From: Clostridiales bacterium
GTDB lineage: Bacteria; Bacillota; Clostridia; Caldicoprobacterales; DTU083
Assembly: GCA_012512335.1 (NCBI GenBank)
Contig: JAAZEK010000256.1
Coordinates: 1 to 7,288, forward strand
Reading direction: 5' to 3'
Length of the DNA stretch: 7,288 nucleotides
In this document: positions 1 through 5,628 of the stretch, piece after piece
How the letters are laid out: every line of letters begins with the position of its first letter
Numbering within the stretch: position 1 is the first letter of the stretch
Made by a program: the position numbers and the translations under genes
Notes under the pieces: generated by a model
Told to the model about the DNA's origin: nothing
What the model saw: the letters and a program-made list of their open reading frames with translations, nothing else
Databases searched by the model: none

Positions 1-50
1 GCTTTAAAGAGTACGTCAACAACCTTTATAAAGGAGGTGCTAAGCTATGA
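1..50 (+). CDS. C-terminal end of an unidentified upstream gene (partial)
   Basis: The frame beginning at base 3 is open from the window edge and ends in TGA at 48-50, giving the C-terminal tail FKEYVNNLYKGGAKL. The stop overlaps the start of the next gene as ATGA, and the ribosome binding site of that next gene lies inside this reading frame. That is the usual arrangement of translationally coupled operon genes, and it is the main reason to believe this tail is real. Fifteen residues are too few to name a family. DUF1295 genes in other bacteria often sit next to lipid-modifying enzymes, but nothing here tests that. Confidence 0.6.
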   Translation, partial: FKEYVNNLYKGGAKL

Positions 51-871
51 CCTTTTCTCAGGCCTGGAACATTGCCTTTCCCCAATCCATGCTGGTGATT
101 TTTATAGTAAGTGCCCTATTATCAGCTGTAGGATTTTATAAGTTCGTATATTTCTTGTCTGTAGGATATGGTTTCGCTATCGCAGGAAGTGGCGTAGCAA
201 TGCTATTTATGTATGGCGGTGAAATGAATATTCCATGTATTCTTTTATGTTGCCTTTTCATTGTATACGGTGTACGTCTCAGTGGTTTTCTACTGGTACG
301 TGAGATTAAGAATGCAAGCTATCGAAAGACCCTTAAGGAAGCAACTGGTGGAGACAAGACCATGCCGATTTTTGTTAAAGCGGTTATATGGGTAGCCTGC
401 TCTATCATGTATACTACCCAAGTATCTCCTGTACTATATAGACTGGAAGCTGGGGCTTATAACGGATTCATGCCAATTTTAGGAGTTATCATTATGGCAG
501 TTGCACTTACTATTGAATCCATTGCTGACCGACAAAAATCCAATGCAAAAAAACAAAATCCCAATCGTTTCTGTGATACTGGGCTGTATAAGATAGTTCG
601 CTGTCCTAATTACCTGGGAGAAATATTGTTTTGGACGGGTGTAATCATCTCAGGGTTTGGTGTTCTACAAGGCGTAATGCAATGGGCTATTGCTATTCTG
701 GGTTACTTCTTACTGATATATGTTATGTTCAGTGGTGCCAAAAGACTGGAGAACCGCCAAAACAAAAATTATGGTGAAGACCCGGAGTATCAGGCTTATA
801 TAAAGAAAACACCTCTATTGTTGCCGCTCATACCCTTGTATTCACTACAAAAATATGAATTCATCAAATAG
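47..871 (+). CDS. DUF1295 family integral membrane protein (steroid 5-alpha-reductase / isoprenylcysteine methyltransferase-like)
   Basis: A 274-residue polytopic membrane protein. Hydrophobic segments lie near residues 13-33, 38-57, 62-84, 108-124, 141-160, 194-212 and 214-229. The signature is in the C-terminal third: GLYKIVRCPNYLGE (179-192), then FWTGVIISG, then the amphipathic AKRLENRQNKNYGEDPEYQAY (231-251). This is the DUF1295 version of the RHPNYxGE motif shared with steroid 5-alpha-reductases and isoprenylcysteine carboxyl methyltransferases, which bind NADPH or SAM at this site. The family histidine is replaced by Cys186. Most bacterial members have no proven substrate; a lipid, isoprenoid or steroid-like compound handled in the membrane is the usual inference. 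The start is supported by AAGGAGG at 31-37 and by the ATGA overlap with the upstream gene. It probably shares a transcript with the next two genes. Confidence 0.85.
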   Translation: MTFSQAWNIAFPQSMLVIFIVSALLSAVGFYKFVYFLSVGYGFAIAGSGVAMLFMYGGEMNIPCILLCCLFIVYGVRLSGFLLVREIKNASYRKTLKEATGGDKTMPIFVKAVIWVACSIMYTTQVSPVLYRLEAGAYNGFMPILGVIIMAVALTIESIADRQKSNAKKQNPNRFCDTGLYKIVRCPNYLGEILFWTGVIISGFGVLQGVMQWAIAILGYFLLIYVMFSGAKRLENRQNKNYGEDPEYQAYIKKTPLLLPLIPLYSLQKYEFIK

Positions 872-929
872 TTATAAATTTATCGGATTTTAAGATAGTT
901 CTAATGGATGAGTTCATGCAATAATCAAG

Positions 930-947
930 GATCAATTTAATTTGATC
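930..947. promoter_or_regulatory. Short dyad GATCAA-N6-TTGATC ahead of the membrane protein gene
   Basis: A perfect inverted repeat with 6-base arms sits four bases upstream of the AAGGAGG ribosome binding site of the next gene, in the 94-nt gap after the DUF1295 gene. It could be an operator or a weak RNA hairpin that affects translation. It has no T-tract, so it is not a terminator. In AT-rich DNA a dyad of this size can occur by chance. Confidence 0.2.
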
Positions 948-965
948 GTGTAAGGAGGAAAAGAT

Positions 966-1637
966 ATGAACGGGATTACCGTAACCATGGCTCTAGTGGA
1001 TTTTATACCAGTTGCGTTGTTCTTTATTGCGGCAGTTATCTTGCAGCGTGATCTATACAATAAAATGGTAAAAGGAGCTTATGCTTTGTTGGCTTCAGGA
1101 TCCATTCTTGTCCTAATAAGTGGTATCTATAAGGCTGGCTGGAAAATATTATATGCTTTGGGTCTTTGTGATTTCCAGGCATTGGATATTTCATTTTTTC
1201 CTATGCAAGCTCCTGGATTCTTATTGGTATTTCTTGCCCTTTTAGGTATGTTTACAAAATATAATCGGGAAGCGCGAAAAGAAAAGACAGTATTGCTGAG
1301 CGTTGCTCCTATACCGATTTATATCAGTAACATGCCATTTGTTATTATGCAGGTGGTAGGATGTGCTGGAACACAGTGGTGCCTGTTTGCCATGGCTCTA
1401 CGCATGAAGAAAAAAGTCGCAGCTATGCTGTTCGTTATATCTTTTATATTTATGCTCGGTATGGGTTACCTATCCTCTCAGTTCGACGACACATCTTCCA
1501 TGCACTGGCTTGCACAAAGTGTCAATATAGTTTCCCAGGGAGCACTATTGGGTGGCGTACTAATCTTACATAGAGCAGGTTTGCCTAGAAAGGATGCGTT
1601 GAAATATGATATTGAGCTTCCCGAAGCAAGCGTTTGA
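966..1637 (+). CDS. Seven-segment integral membrane protein, function unknown
   Basis: A 223-residue protein I do not recognise. Hydrophobic stretches lie near residues 11-27, 37-64, 76-96, 110-130, 133-147, 151-170 and 181-202. They are separated by short basic loops such as KYNREARKEK (98-107) and RMKKK (146-150), and the protein ends in a hydrophilic tail. The positive loops suggest that these faces are cytoplasmic. No signal peptide, cofactor motif or transporter signature is visible. The start is well supported by AAGGAGG at 952-958, seven bases ahead of the ATG. It lies between a DUF1295 enzyme and a bilin-reductase-like protein, and its end overlaps the latter by 32 nt. The three are therefore probably made together, and this one may be a membrane partner or carrier for their substrate. 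That role is inference from position only. Confidence 0.75.
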   Translation: MNGITVTMALVDFIPVALFFIAAVILQRDLYNKMVKGAYALLASGSILVLISGIYKAGWKILYALGLCDFQALDISFFPMQAPGFLLVFLALLGMFTKYNREARKEKTVLLSVAPIPIYISNMPFVIMQVVGCAGTQWCLFAMALRMKKKVAAMLFVISFIFMLGMGYLSSQFDDTSSMHWLAQSVNIVSQGALLGGVLILHRAGLPRKDALKYDIELPEASV

Positions 1638-2298
1638 TATTTTTAGAGAGCATTTTCCTCTGACTGTAAAGGATGCGGGTGCTTATAATAGTTTTCGATG
1701 CGGTCCCATGAAGGTTAGTATTGATTGGTGTTATGCACAAGGCCTTGGAAATGTATGTGCATTAAGAGCAAGTGCTCCCTTGGGACTGATGAAAATGAAC
1801 ACATTAGTTATCCATCCCATGGAGAAGGATGCACCGTTATTCTCCTTTGATTATATTTCAGCTATGGGCAATCATACCCTGCTTCTGGAATTATATGATA
1901 CTATGCAAGGAGAGAATGAGCAGCTTACAGATTCGCTTTCAAAGCTATTTGCTATAAAATCTAGCCTATCAGAATTGGCTGATTATAATTTAGGGCAGCA
2001 TTGGTATGATGACATCAAGATGACACCAAGCCTAGCTAAACGCACGAAAAAGGCACATATATCACAGCTTGAACAATCAGCTACTGATTTTCTTAGGATT
2101 TATGTGGCGCTATGTGCCACGGCTCAACCAGCCGTTGAGGGAAACACAAAAGTATCAGATTATGTAAATGGATTATTCGAAAATGGTGGGCCTTCTACAG
2201 ATACATTTAAGAAAGCGTTGGGAGAGGAAAAAGCGAGACAGCTCTTCGAACAAATTATTTTCAATACAATTACTTCGTATCAGAAATCTACTAGATAA
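1606..2298 (+). CDS. Soluble protein resembling the ferredoxin-dependent bilin reductase / red chlorophyll catabolite reductase superfamily
   Basis: A 230-residue soluble protein without membrane segments. Two stretches recall bilin reductases (PcyA/PebA type). The first is a strand-turn-strand unit at residues 64-99, with NTLVIHP, then PLFSFDYISAMG, then HTLLLELYD, like the central sheet that carries the bilin pocket. The second is a C-terminal block at 186-221, with Tyr186 followed by LGEEKARQLFEQIIFNT, like the family's closing helix (Y...FGxEWAxxFxxxFLF). Known members reduce open-chain tetrapyrroles using electrons from ferredoxin. The resemblance is my reading of the pattern, not a search result, and the substrate could be quite different. 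The ATG at 1606 has AAAGGA 11-15 bases upstream and lies inside the end of the membrane protein gene. A later ATG at 1708 would remove 34 residues and has no good ribosome site. A terminator follows directly, so this gene closes the operon. Confidence 0.7.
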   Translation: MILSFPKQAFDIFREHFPLTVKDAGAYNSFRCGPMKVSIDWCYAQGLGNVCALRASAPLGLMKMNTLVIHPMEKDAPLFSFDYISAMGNHTLLLELYDTMQGENEQLTDSLSKLFAIKSSLSELADYNLGQHWYDDIKMTPSLAKRTKKAHISQLEQSATDFLRIYVALCATAQPAVEGNTKVSDYVNGLFENGGPSTDTFKKALGEEKARQLFEQIIFNTITSYQKSTR

Positions 2299-2312
2299 GA
2301 TTTACTTCAAAT

Positions 2313-2351
2313 AAAAAGCACTTAGCGAGTTATTATTGTTAAGTGCTTTTT
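2313..2351 (+). terminator. Intrinsic terminator of the DUF1295 operon
   Basis: A perfect 12-bp stem pairs AAAAAGCACTTA (2313-2324) with TAAGTGCTTTTT (2340-2351). It can be extended inward by a G-T and a C-G pair around an AT-rich loop. The T-run forms the 3' arm and more Ts follow. It begins 14 nt after the stop codon. The A-run on the other arm means it could also work on the minus strand. Confidence 0.88.
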
Positions 2352-2404
2352 GATGTTTTACTCATATATTCTAAGTAGAATGGGTTACTGTTTACGTCAG
2401 AACA

Positions 2405-2487
2405 ATAAATCATATGAAAGAAGCCTTTGTAGGAGCGATTATAAATCATATGGAAGAAGCATTTGTAGGAACGATTATAAATCTTAG
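2405..2487 (+). repeat. Two tandem 36-bp repeat units plus an 11-nt partial third
   Basis: Unit 1 is 2405-2440 and unit 2 is 2441-2476. They match at 33 of 36 positions with no spacer between them, and 2477-2487 restarts the unit (ATAAATC) before diverging. Each unit starts ATAAATCATATG and ends in CGATT. A third copy lies on the opposite strand at 6789-6835. The absence of spacers excludes a CRISPR array. The unit is exactly 12 codons and stays open in more than one frame, so it may be coding or a dispersed intergenic element. Confidence 0.9.
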
Positions 2488-2512
2488 GGAATATCAGCAG
2501 AAAATGCGTTAA
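2414..2512 (+). CDS. Possible 32-residue peptide made of a tandem 12-residue repeat
   Basis: An ATG-to-TAA frame across the tandem repeat encodes MKEAFVGAIINH, then MEEAFVGTIINL, then REYQQKMR. The inverted copy near 6800 encodes the related MEEAFARTIINLS in the same frame of the repeat, and three of the five base differences between them are silent. This weakly favours translation or a coding origin. Against it, there is no Shine-Dalgarno sequence upstream of the ATG and I recognise no family. It may be only the incidental reading of a noncoding repeat. Confidence 0.2.
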   Translation: MKEAFVGAIINHMEEAFVGTIINLREYQQKMR

Positions 2513-2677
2513 ACACCAAATGGGTATCGTCTATCAAAAATCCAAGTGTTACAATTGGAACAATTATTACTCATGTGGTACTATTAGATTAGTATTTTTA
2601 GTAGTAAAGCTTAGTAAAGGATATGAACGGCTATATTAGCTAATAAAAATGGATGATAAGAGACAAGGAGTGATCTT

Positions 2678-3304
2678 TTGCTTAAGGTATTACTTATTAA
2701 TGGAAGTCCCAGGCCTAAGGGTTGTACCTACACAGCATTGAGCGAAATAGCTAAGGTGCTGGAGCTGGAAGGTATTAAAACGGAGATATTTCAAGTGGGT
2801 AGTGACCCAATCCGTGGATGTACAGCTTGTGGAGCTTGTAGTAATATGGATAGGTGTATTTTTGATGATGACCCTGTTAATATAGTTTTAGATAAGGTGG
2901 ATGAAATAGATGGATTTGTGTTTGGATCTCCTGTGCACTATGGTGGTGCATCCGGTCATATAAAGTCGCTTTTAGACCGTATGTTTTATTCATCTAGGGA
3001 CAACTTTGCCAACAAACCTGGAACTGCCATTGTTAGCTGCAGACGGGGCGGGGCTTCTGCTGCTCTCGACCAGCTGAATAAGTATTTTACTGGTTGTGGC
3101 ATGCCCGTCGTTTCCTCTCAGTATTGGAACATGGTTCACGGAAATACTCCAGAAGAAGTAATACAGGATTTAGAAGGTATGCAGACGTGCAGAACCTTAG
3201 GAAGAAATATGGCGTGGCTGTTAAAGTCTATACAAGCGGGAAAGGAAGCCGGGATTCAGTATCCTACTCGAGAACCAAGGGTTGTGACAAATTTTATCCG
3301 CTAA
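2678..3304 (+). CDS. Iron-sulfur flavoprotein / NADPH-dependent FMN reductase family (flavodoxin fold)
   Basis: A 208-residue cytoplasmic flavodoxin-fold protein. The FMN phosphate loop is NGSPRPKGCTYTAL (8-21). A second flavin-contact segment, GSPVHYGGASGHIKSLLDRMF (83-103), matches the GSPxYxGxxxxxxKxxxDR pattern of this family. Between them four cysteines at 48, 51, 54 and 60 form CX2CX2CX5C, the compact motif that binds a 4Fe-4S cluster in the iron-sulfur flavoproteins of methanogens and clostridia. Such proteins pass electrons between ferredoxin or NAD(P)H and small acceptors; the specific acceptor is unknown. The start is TTG, chosen because AAGGAG at 2665-2670 stands seven bases upstream and the fold's first strand begins at once. 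It appears to be a single-gene unit between two terminators. It could supply electrons to the bilin-reductase-like protein upstream, but a terminator separates them. Confidence 0.88.
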   Translation: MLKVLLINGSPRPKGCTYTALSEIAKVLELEGIKTEIFQVGSDPIRGCTACGACSNMDRCIFDDDPVNIVLDKVDEIDGFVFGSPVHYGGASGHIKSLLDRMFYSSRDNFANKPGTAIVSCRRGGASAALDQLNKYFTGCGMPVVSSQYWNMVHGNTPEEVIQDLEGMQTCRTLGRNMAWLLKSIQAGKEAGIQYPTREPRVVTNFIR

Positions 3305-3410
3305 TTTGCTTAATCAGCTGGTGGCAAATTCAGCACTACTAATAGTTTTTCATCTTTCGCTCATAATGCAAGCCATAATCTTCGCCGAAGTACATATGAT
3401 TCTCAGTTAC

Positions 3411-3452
3411 AAAAGCACTTATTGAATTTAATTATTTCGATAAGTGCTTTTT
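3411..3452 (+). terminator. Intrinsic terminator after the flavoprotein gene
   Basis: AAAAGCACTTAT (3411-3422) pairs perfectly with ATAAGTGCTTTT (3440-3451). The stem extends inward by T-G, G-C, A-T and A-T pairs around an AT-rich loop, and TTGTTTTTTT follows. It lies 107 nt after the stop codon. The A-run on the left arm would let it also stop minus-strand transcripts. Its core GCACTTA/TAAGTGC is the same as in the terminator at 2313-2351. Confidence 0.85.
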
Positions 3453-3477
3453 GTTTTTTTCTAATTGTTAATAGAAA

Positions 3478-3606
3478 TTATAAGTCGAGTATAATAGAAG
3501 CATGTTTATCCAGCATAACTGATATTTTAGCATCTGAGCCAAGCCCATACTGCTTTGCATCGAACTTCATTTCTTTCGTAAAGATTTCTCGCGAAGCTCT
3601 GAATGC
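3478..3606 (-). pseudogene. Possible remnant of a minus-strand gene
   Basis: The minus strand is open for 42 codons ending at a TAA at 3478-3480. The residues look protein-like: FTKEMKFDAKQYGLGSDAK, then ISVMLDKHASIILDL. The only ATG (3568-3570) would give 30 residues and has no ribosome site. Beyond the terminator hairpin, the same strand has another short protein-like frame ending at 3339 (MYFGEDYGLHYERKMKNY). Both could be decayed pieces of a lost gene. I recognise no family, and chance open frames of this length are common. Confidence 0.15.
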
Positions 3607-3662
3607 TTATATTATTACATAACAAACCCACTAATGTTATAAATAAAGTTATGGTTATGTTA

Positions 3663-3690
3663 TTGACAGCTCATAAAACTGATATATGAT
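3663..3690 (+). promoter_or_regulatory. SigA-type promoter of the sugar operon
   Basis: A perfect -35 box TTGACA (3663-3668), a 16-nt spacer and TATGAT (3685-3690, five of six to consensus) predict transcription from about 3697. That leaves a leader of about 100 nt. Four GTTAT repeats lie directly upstream of the -35 and could be a regulator site. Confidence 0.75.
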
Positions 3691-3744
3691 GAAAGTATAG
3701 ATGAGATTGTGTATGTATTAATTTAATTCCAGAAAGGGAAGTAT

Positions 3745-3786
3745 ATGACCAAACAATACACAAATTTAAAGGCATCGTGTAATTAA
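3745..3786 (+). CDS. Possible 13-residue leader peptide
   Basis: A short frame in the operon leader reads MTKQYTNLKASCN and stops at TAA (3784-3786), inside the ribosome binding region of the next gene and 13 bases before its ATG. It has its own purine-rich site, AGAAAGGGAA (3731-3740). A ribosome ending here would sit on the AAAGGAG of the downstream gene, so it could influence that gene's translation. No run of one amino acid suggests classical attenuation. It may be a chance frame. Confidence 0.25.
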   Translation: MTKQYTNLKASCN

Positions 3787-3799
3787 AGGAGAGTTGATT

Positions 3800-4831
3800 A
3801 TGTCAATTAAACACACAGCAATCAGTTATTATGGTTTCAACTACGTAGAACACGCAGAAAAGGATTTCAAGGAAATGAAAGAGCATGGATGTGATACTGT
3901 AATCTTAGCAATCACAGAATTCGACATGGATTTCTGGTTTCCTAACATTAACAATATCGTGAAAAAGGCTCATGATATGGGTCTGAGGGTTTTAGCTGAT
4001 CCTTGGGGTATTGGAAAGTTTTTCGGGGGAGAGCAGGTAAGTCTTTTCTTACAGAACAATATTAATAACCGACAGGTTTCAGCCTACACGGGAGAAGTGT
4101 TAAACGCAGCATGTTTCAATACCAATTCATTTAGAGATTACTTTAAAAGAATTTGTGTGAAGCTGGCAGAGAACACTGAAGTAGATGGATTTTTCTGGGA
4201 TGAGCCACATTATGCTTTTCCTAAGTCTTATGCTTCTATAACAGGCGGTGCCGGTGATGATTGGGCTTGCAGATGCTCTGTATGTATGAAAAAGTTTGAA
4301 GATTATTATGGCTACGAAATGCCCAAATTCATGAATGATGATGTGAAGCAGTTCCGCTGGAAAGAAGCCTTGTTTATTTTATCAGACACTTCAAGAGTGC
4401 TAAAGGAGATAAACCCCAAATTAGAGATCACCTGTTGTGTTCATGCAACACTCAACACCTACTATGTTACAGAGCTTCGCGGTGATGATAATTGGGATAT
4501 GGTTGCTTCTTGCCCATACTTTGATGTTTTCTCAACAACTATTATTAATTGGGAATTGCCAGAATCCTTTTTCAGAGATGTTACAGAGCGTACTGTAGCT
4601 ATGGCGAAAAAATATGGTAAGGAATCTGAGAGATGGCTAATGGGATACAACAAGTGCCCTAAAGACTATAGCCAGATAGACAAGGTAGTAGATATGTATG
4701 TTGACCTGGGCGTTGATAGGCTGGGAACCTGGACCTACCGCGGAGGATATGGAACCATAGTTGCTGCACCAGAACCAATTAAACTATGGGACAAAATAGG
4801 CGAAAATTATAATAGAGTACTTAAGAAATAG
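3800..4831 (+). CDS. TIM-barrel glycoside hydrolase-like protein, specificity unknown
   Basis: A 343-residue cytoplasmic protein without signal peptide. Alternating strands and helices fit a TIM barrel: TAISYYGFN (6-14), CDTVILAITEFDM (31-43), GLRVLADPWG (61-70), VDGFFWDEP (128-136), LEITCCVH (208-215), FDVFSTTII (241-249), RWLMGYN (278-284) and DRLGTWTYRGG (306-316). Asp134-Glu135 at the end of a strand is the most likely acid/base or nucleophile position, as in GH42-like and related barrel glycosidases. A CxCxxC cluster (Cys157, 159, 162) followed by KFEDYYG resembles the cysteine loop seen after that strand in such proteins. The start is the ATG at 3800 because AGGAG (3787-3791) is eight bases away; an in-frame TTG at 3794 is too close. 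It is first in an operon with two oxidoreductase-type genes, which suggests a role in breaking down an unusual sugar. It may be an isomerase or a non-hydrolytic barrel. Confidence 0.6.
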   Translation: MSIKHTAISYYGFNYVEHAEKDFKEMKEHGCDTVILAITEFDMDFWFPNINNIVKKAHDMGLRVLADPWGIGKFFGGEQVSLFLQNNINNRQVSAYTGEVLNAACFNTNSFRDYFKRICVKLAENTEVDGFFWDEPHYAFPKSYASITGGAGDDWACRCSVCMKKFEDYYGYEMPKFMNDDVKQFRWKEALFILSDTSRVLKEINPKLEITCCVHATLNTYYVTELRGDDNWDMVASCPYFDVFSTTIINWELPESFFRDVTERTVAMAKKYGKESERWLMGYNKCPKDYSQIDKVVDMYVDLGVDRLGTWTYRGGYGTIVAAPEPIKLWDKIGENYNRVLKK

Positions 4832-4896
4832 GAATGGGTATTTTTCATAAAAGTCGAATAACATGTTGGAATTATTACAAGAAGGAGATTGATGTT

Positions 4897-5628
4897 ATGA
4901 TAAATTCTGTTAAATGCCAGGATGGTCTGCAGTTTCTACTTGATAAATACAAAGTTGAAGCTGATGCAAAGCTTAATTGTAACGACTTAACGCTAAACTT
5001 AGATAAAAGCAGTTTCCCATTATTGCCGTGGCGTACCGAGCGTAGGTTTGTAGAGCTAAAAAATATAGTCAATGATGATACCTTGGAAGGAATTAGTGTC
5101 ATGCGGGTTTGCAGAATAGAAAGTGTAGACTCGGAATTAAGAAGCATAATCTATCGTGAATTAGATTTATGCCAATGGATACTGGGGAGTAAACTAACAT
5201 CCATATATATGGTTGAAAACGGTAGAAAAGCTGCTAATTTAATTGCTAAATTGGAGTCAGGTATAGTTTGCACAATTGAAGTCGCAGCTACTTTGCCAGC
5301 AGATTCGAAAATCATAGATAAACATGAAATAATATCGCAGCGTGGAATAGCATGTGACAGAGTTGTGGACACACAGGTTCCTCAGGAATCCATTTATCTT
5401 TTCACTGATGAAGGTGAGCAAGCTTATTTGGATGTGGACTTTGAGTTGTTTGACTATACCGTTGAAGAAGTAGCCATGGTAAGACAAGCGTTTGCAGTAA
5501 TCAGAGATTCAAAATTGAGGGTAGAATTAACACAAAGCGCAGAGTACCTGATGCATATGGTAGATATATCAATGCAGTCGGCAAAGAGTAATAAGGCTAT
5601 GATATCTTCGGGAGGTGCTAATCAATGA
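4897..5628 (+). CDS. Stand-alone protein resembling the C-terminal domain of Gfo/Idh/MocA oxidoreductases
   Basis: A 243-residue soluble protein with no N-terminal Rossmann domain. Its middle follows the C-terminal domain plan of Gfo/Idh/MocA dehydrogenases: YRELDLCQWILG (86-97) matches the H-x-x-D-L-x-x-W-L-G helix, AKLESGIVCTIEVA (117-130) matches the 'feNGaxaxie' strands, and HEIISQRGIACDR (143-155) matches the 'iGtkGtix' turn. The last helix, AEYLMHMVDISMQSAKS, matches the usual 'al.lveAiyxSaxxg' end. The catalytic histidine position is Arg87-Glu88 instead, so it is probably not active alone. The start at 4897 is chosen because AAGGAG (4882-4887) is nine bases ahead; the frame also runs back to 4834 without a ribosome site. 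It ends in ATGA overlap with a full-length family member, suggesting a heteromeric pair. This assignment is by pattern only. Confidence 0.6.
   Translation: MINSVKCQDGLQFLLDKYKVEADAKLNCNDLTLNLDKSSFPLLPWRTERRFVELKNIVNDDTLEGISVMRVCRIESVDSELRSIIYRELDLCQWILGSKLTSIYMVENGRKAANLIAKLESGIVCTIEVAATLPADSKIIDKHEIISQRGIACDRVVDTQVPQESIYLFTDEGEQAYLDVDFELFDYTVEEVAMVRQAFAVIRDSKLRVELTQSAEYLMHMVDISMQSAKSNKAMISSGGANQ

Larger units (their letters stand above)
2299..2677. other. Gene-free stretch between the first operon and the flavoprotein gene
   Basis: These 379 nt contain the terminator (2313-2351), the tandem 36-bp repeat (2405-2487) with a short open frame over it, and an AT-rich segment from about 2513 that should hold the promoter of the flavoprotein gene. 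The only promoter candidate I see is weak: TTGGAA at 2555-2560 and TACTAT at 2579-2584 with an 18-nt spacer. TACTA (2579-2583) and TAGTA (2590-2594) form a small dyad over the candidate -10 region. No tRNA, riboswitch or longer gene is visible. Confidence 0.5.
3305..3799. other. Gene-free stretch between flavoprotein and sugar operon
   Basis: These 495 nt hold a bidirectional-looking terminator (3411-3452), traces of possible decayed coding sequence on the minus strand (3339-3395 and 3478-3606), four GTTAT direct repeats (3636-3663), a good SigA promoter (3663-3690) and the leader of the next operon with a possible 13-codon peptide. No tRNA or known riboswitch consensus is apparent, and I see no CcpA-type site near the promoter. 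Confidence 0.5.

Noticed and set aside
1361..1573. 70-codon plus-strand frame within the membrane protein gene
   Set aside because: Out-of-frame shadow of a gene with a strong ribosome site and clear membrane segments.
2405..2487. CRISPR array, because of 36-bp direct repeats
   Set aside because: The units abut with no spacers, there are only two full copies, and no cas gene is in the window.
3422..3622. 66-codon plus-strand frame
   Set aside because: It starts inside the terminator hairpin, has no ribosome site, and its composition looks like AT-rich intergenic DNA.
3794..3799. TTG at 3794 as the start of the barrel protein
   Set aside because: It is only two bases from AGGAG; the ATG at 3800 has the proper eight-base spacing.
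3697..3799. Riboswitch in the leader of the sugar operon
   Set aside because: The leader is only about 100 nt, AT-rich, with no recognisable conserved core or terminator hairpin.
4834..4896. N-terminal extension of the 243-residue protein to 4834
   Set aside because: No ribosome site before 4834, whereas AAGGAG lies nine bases before the ATG at 4897.
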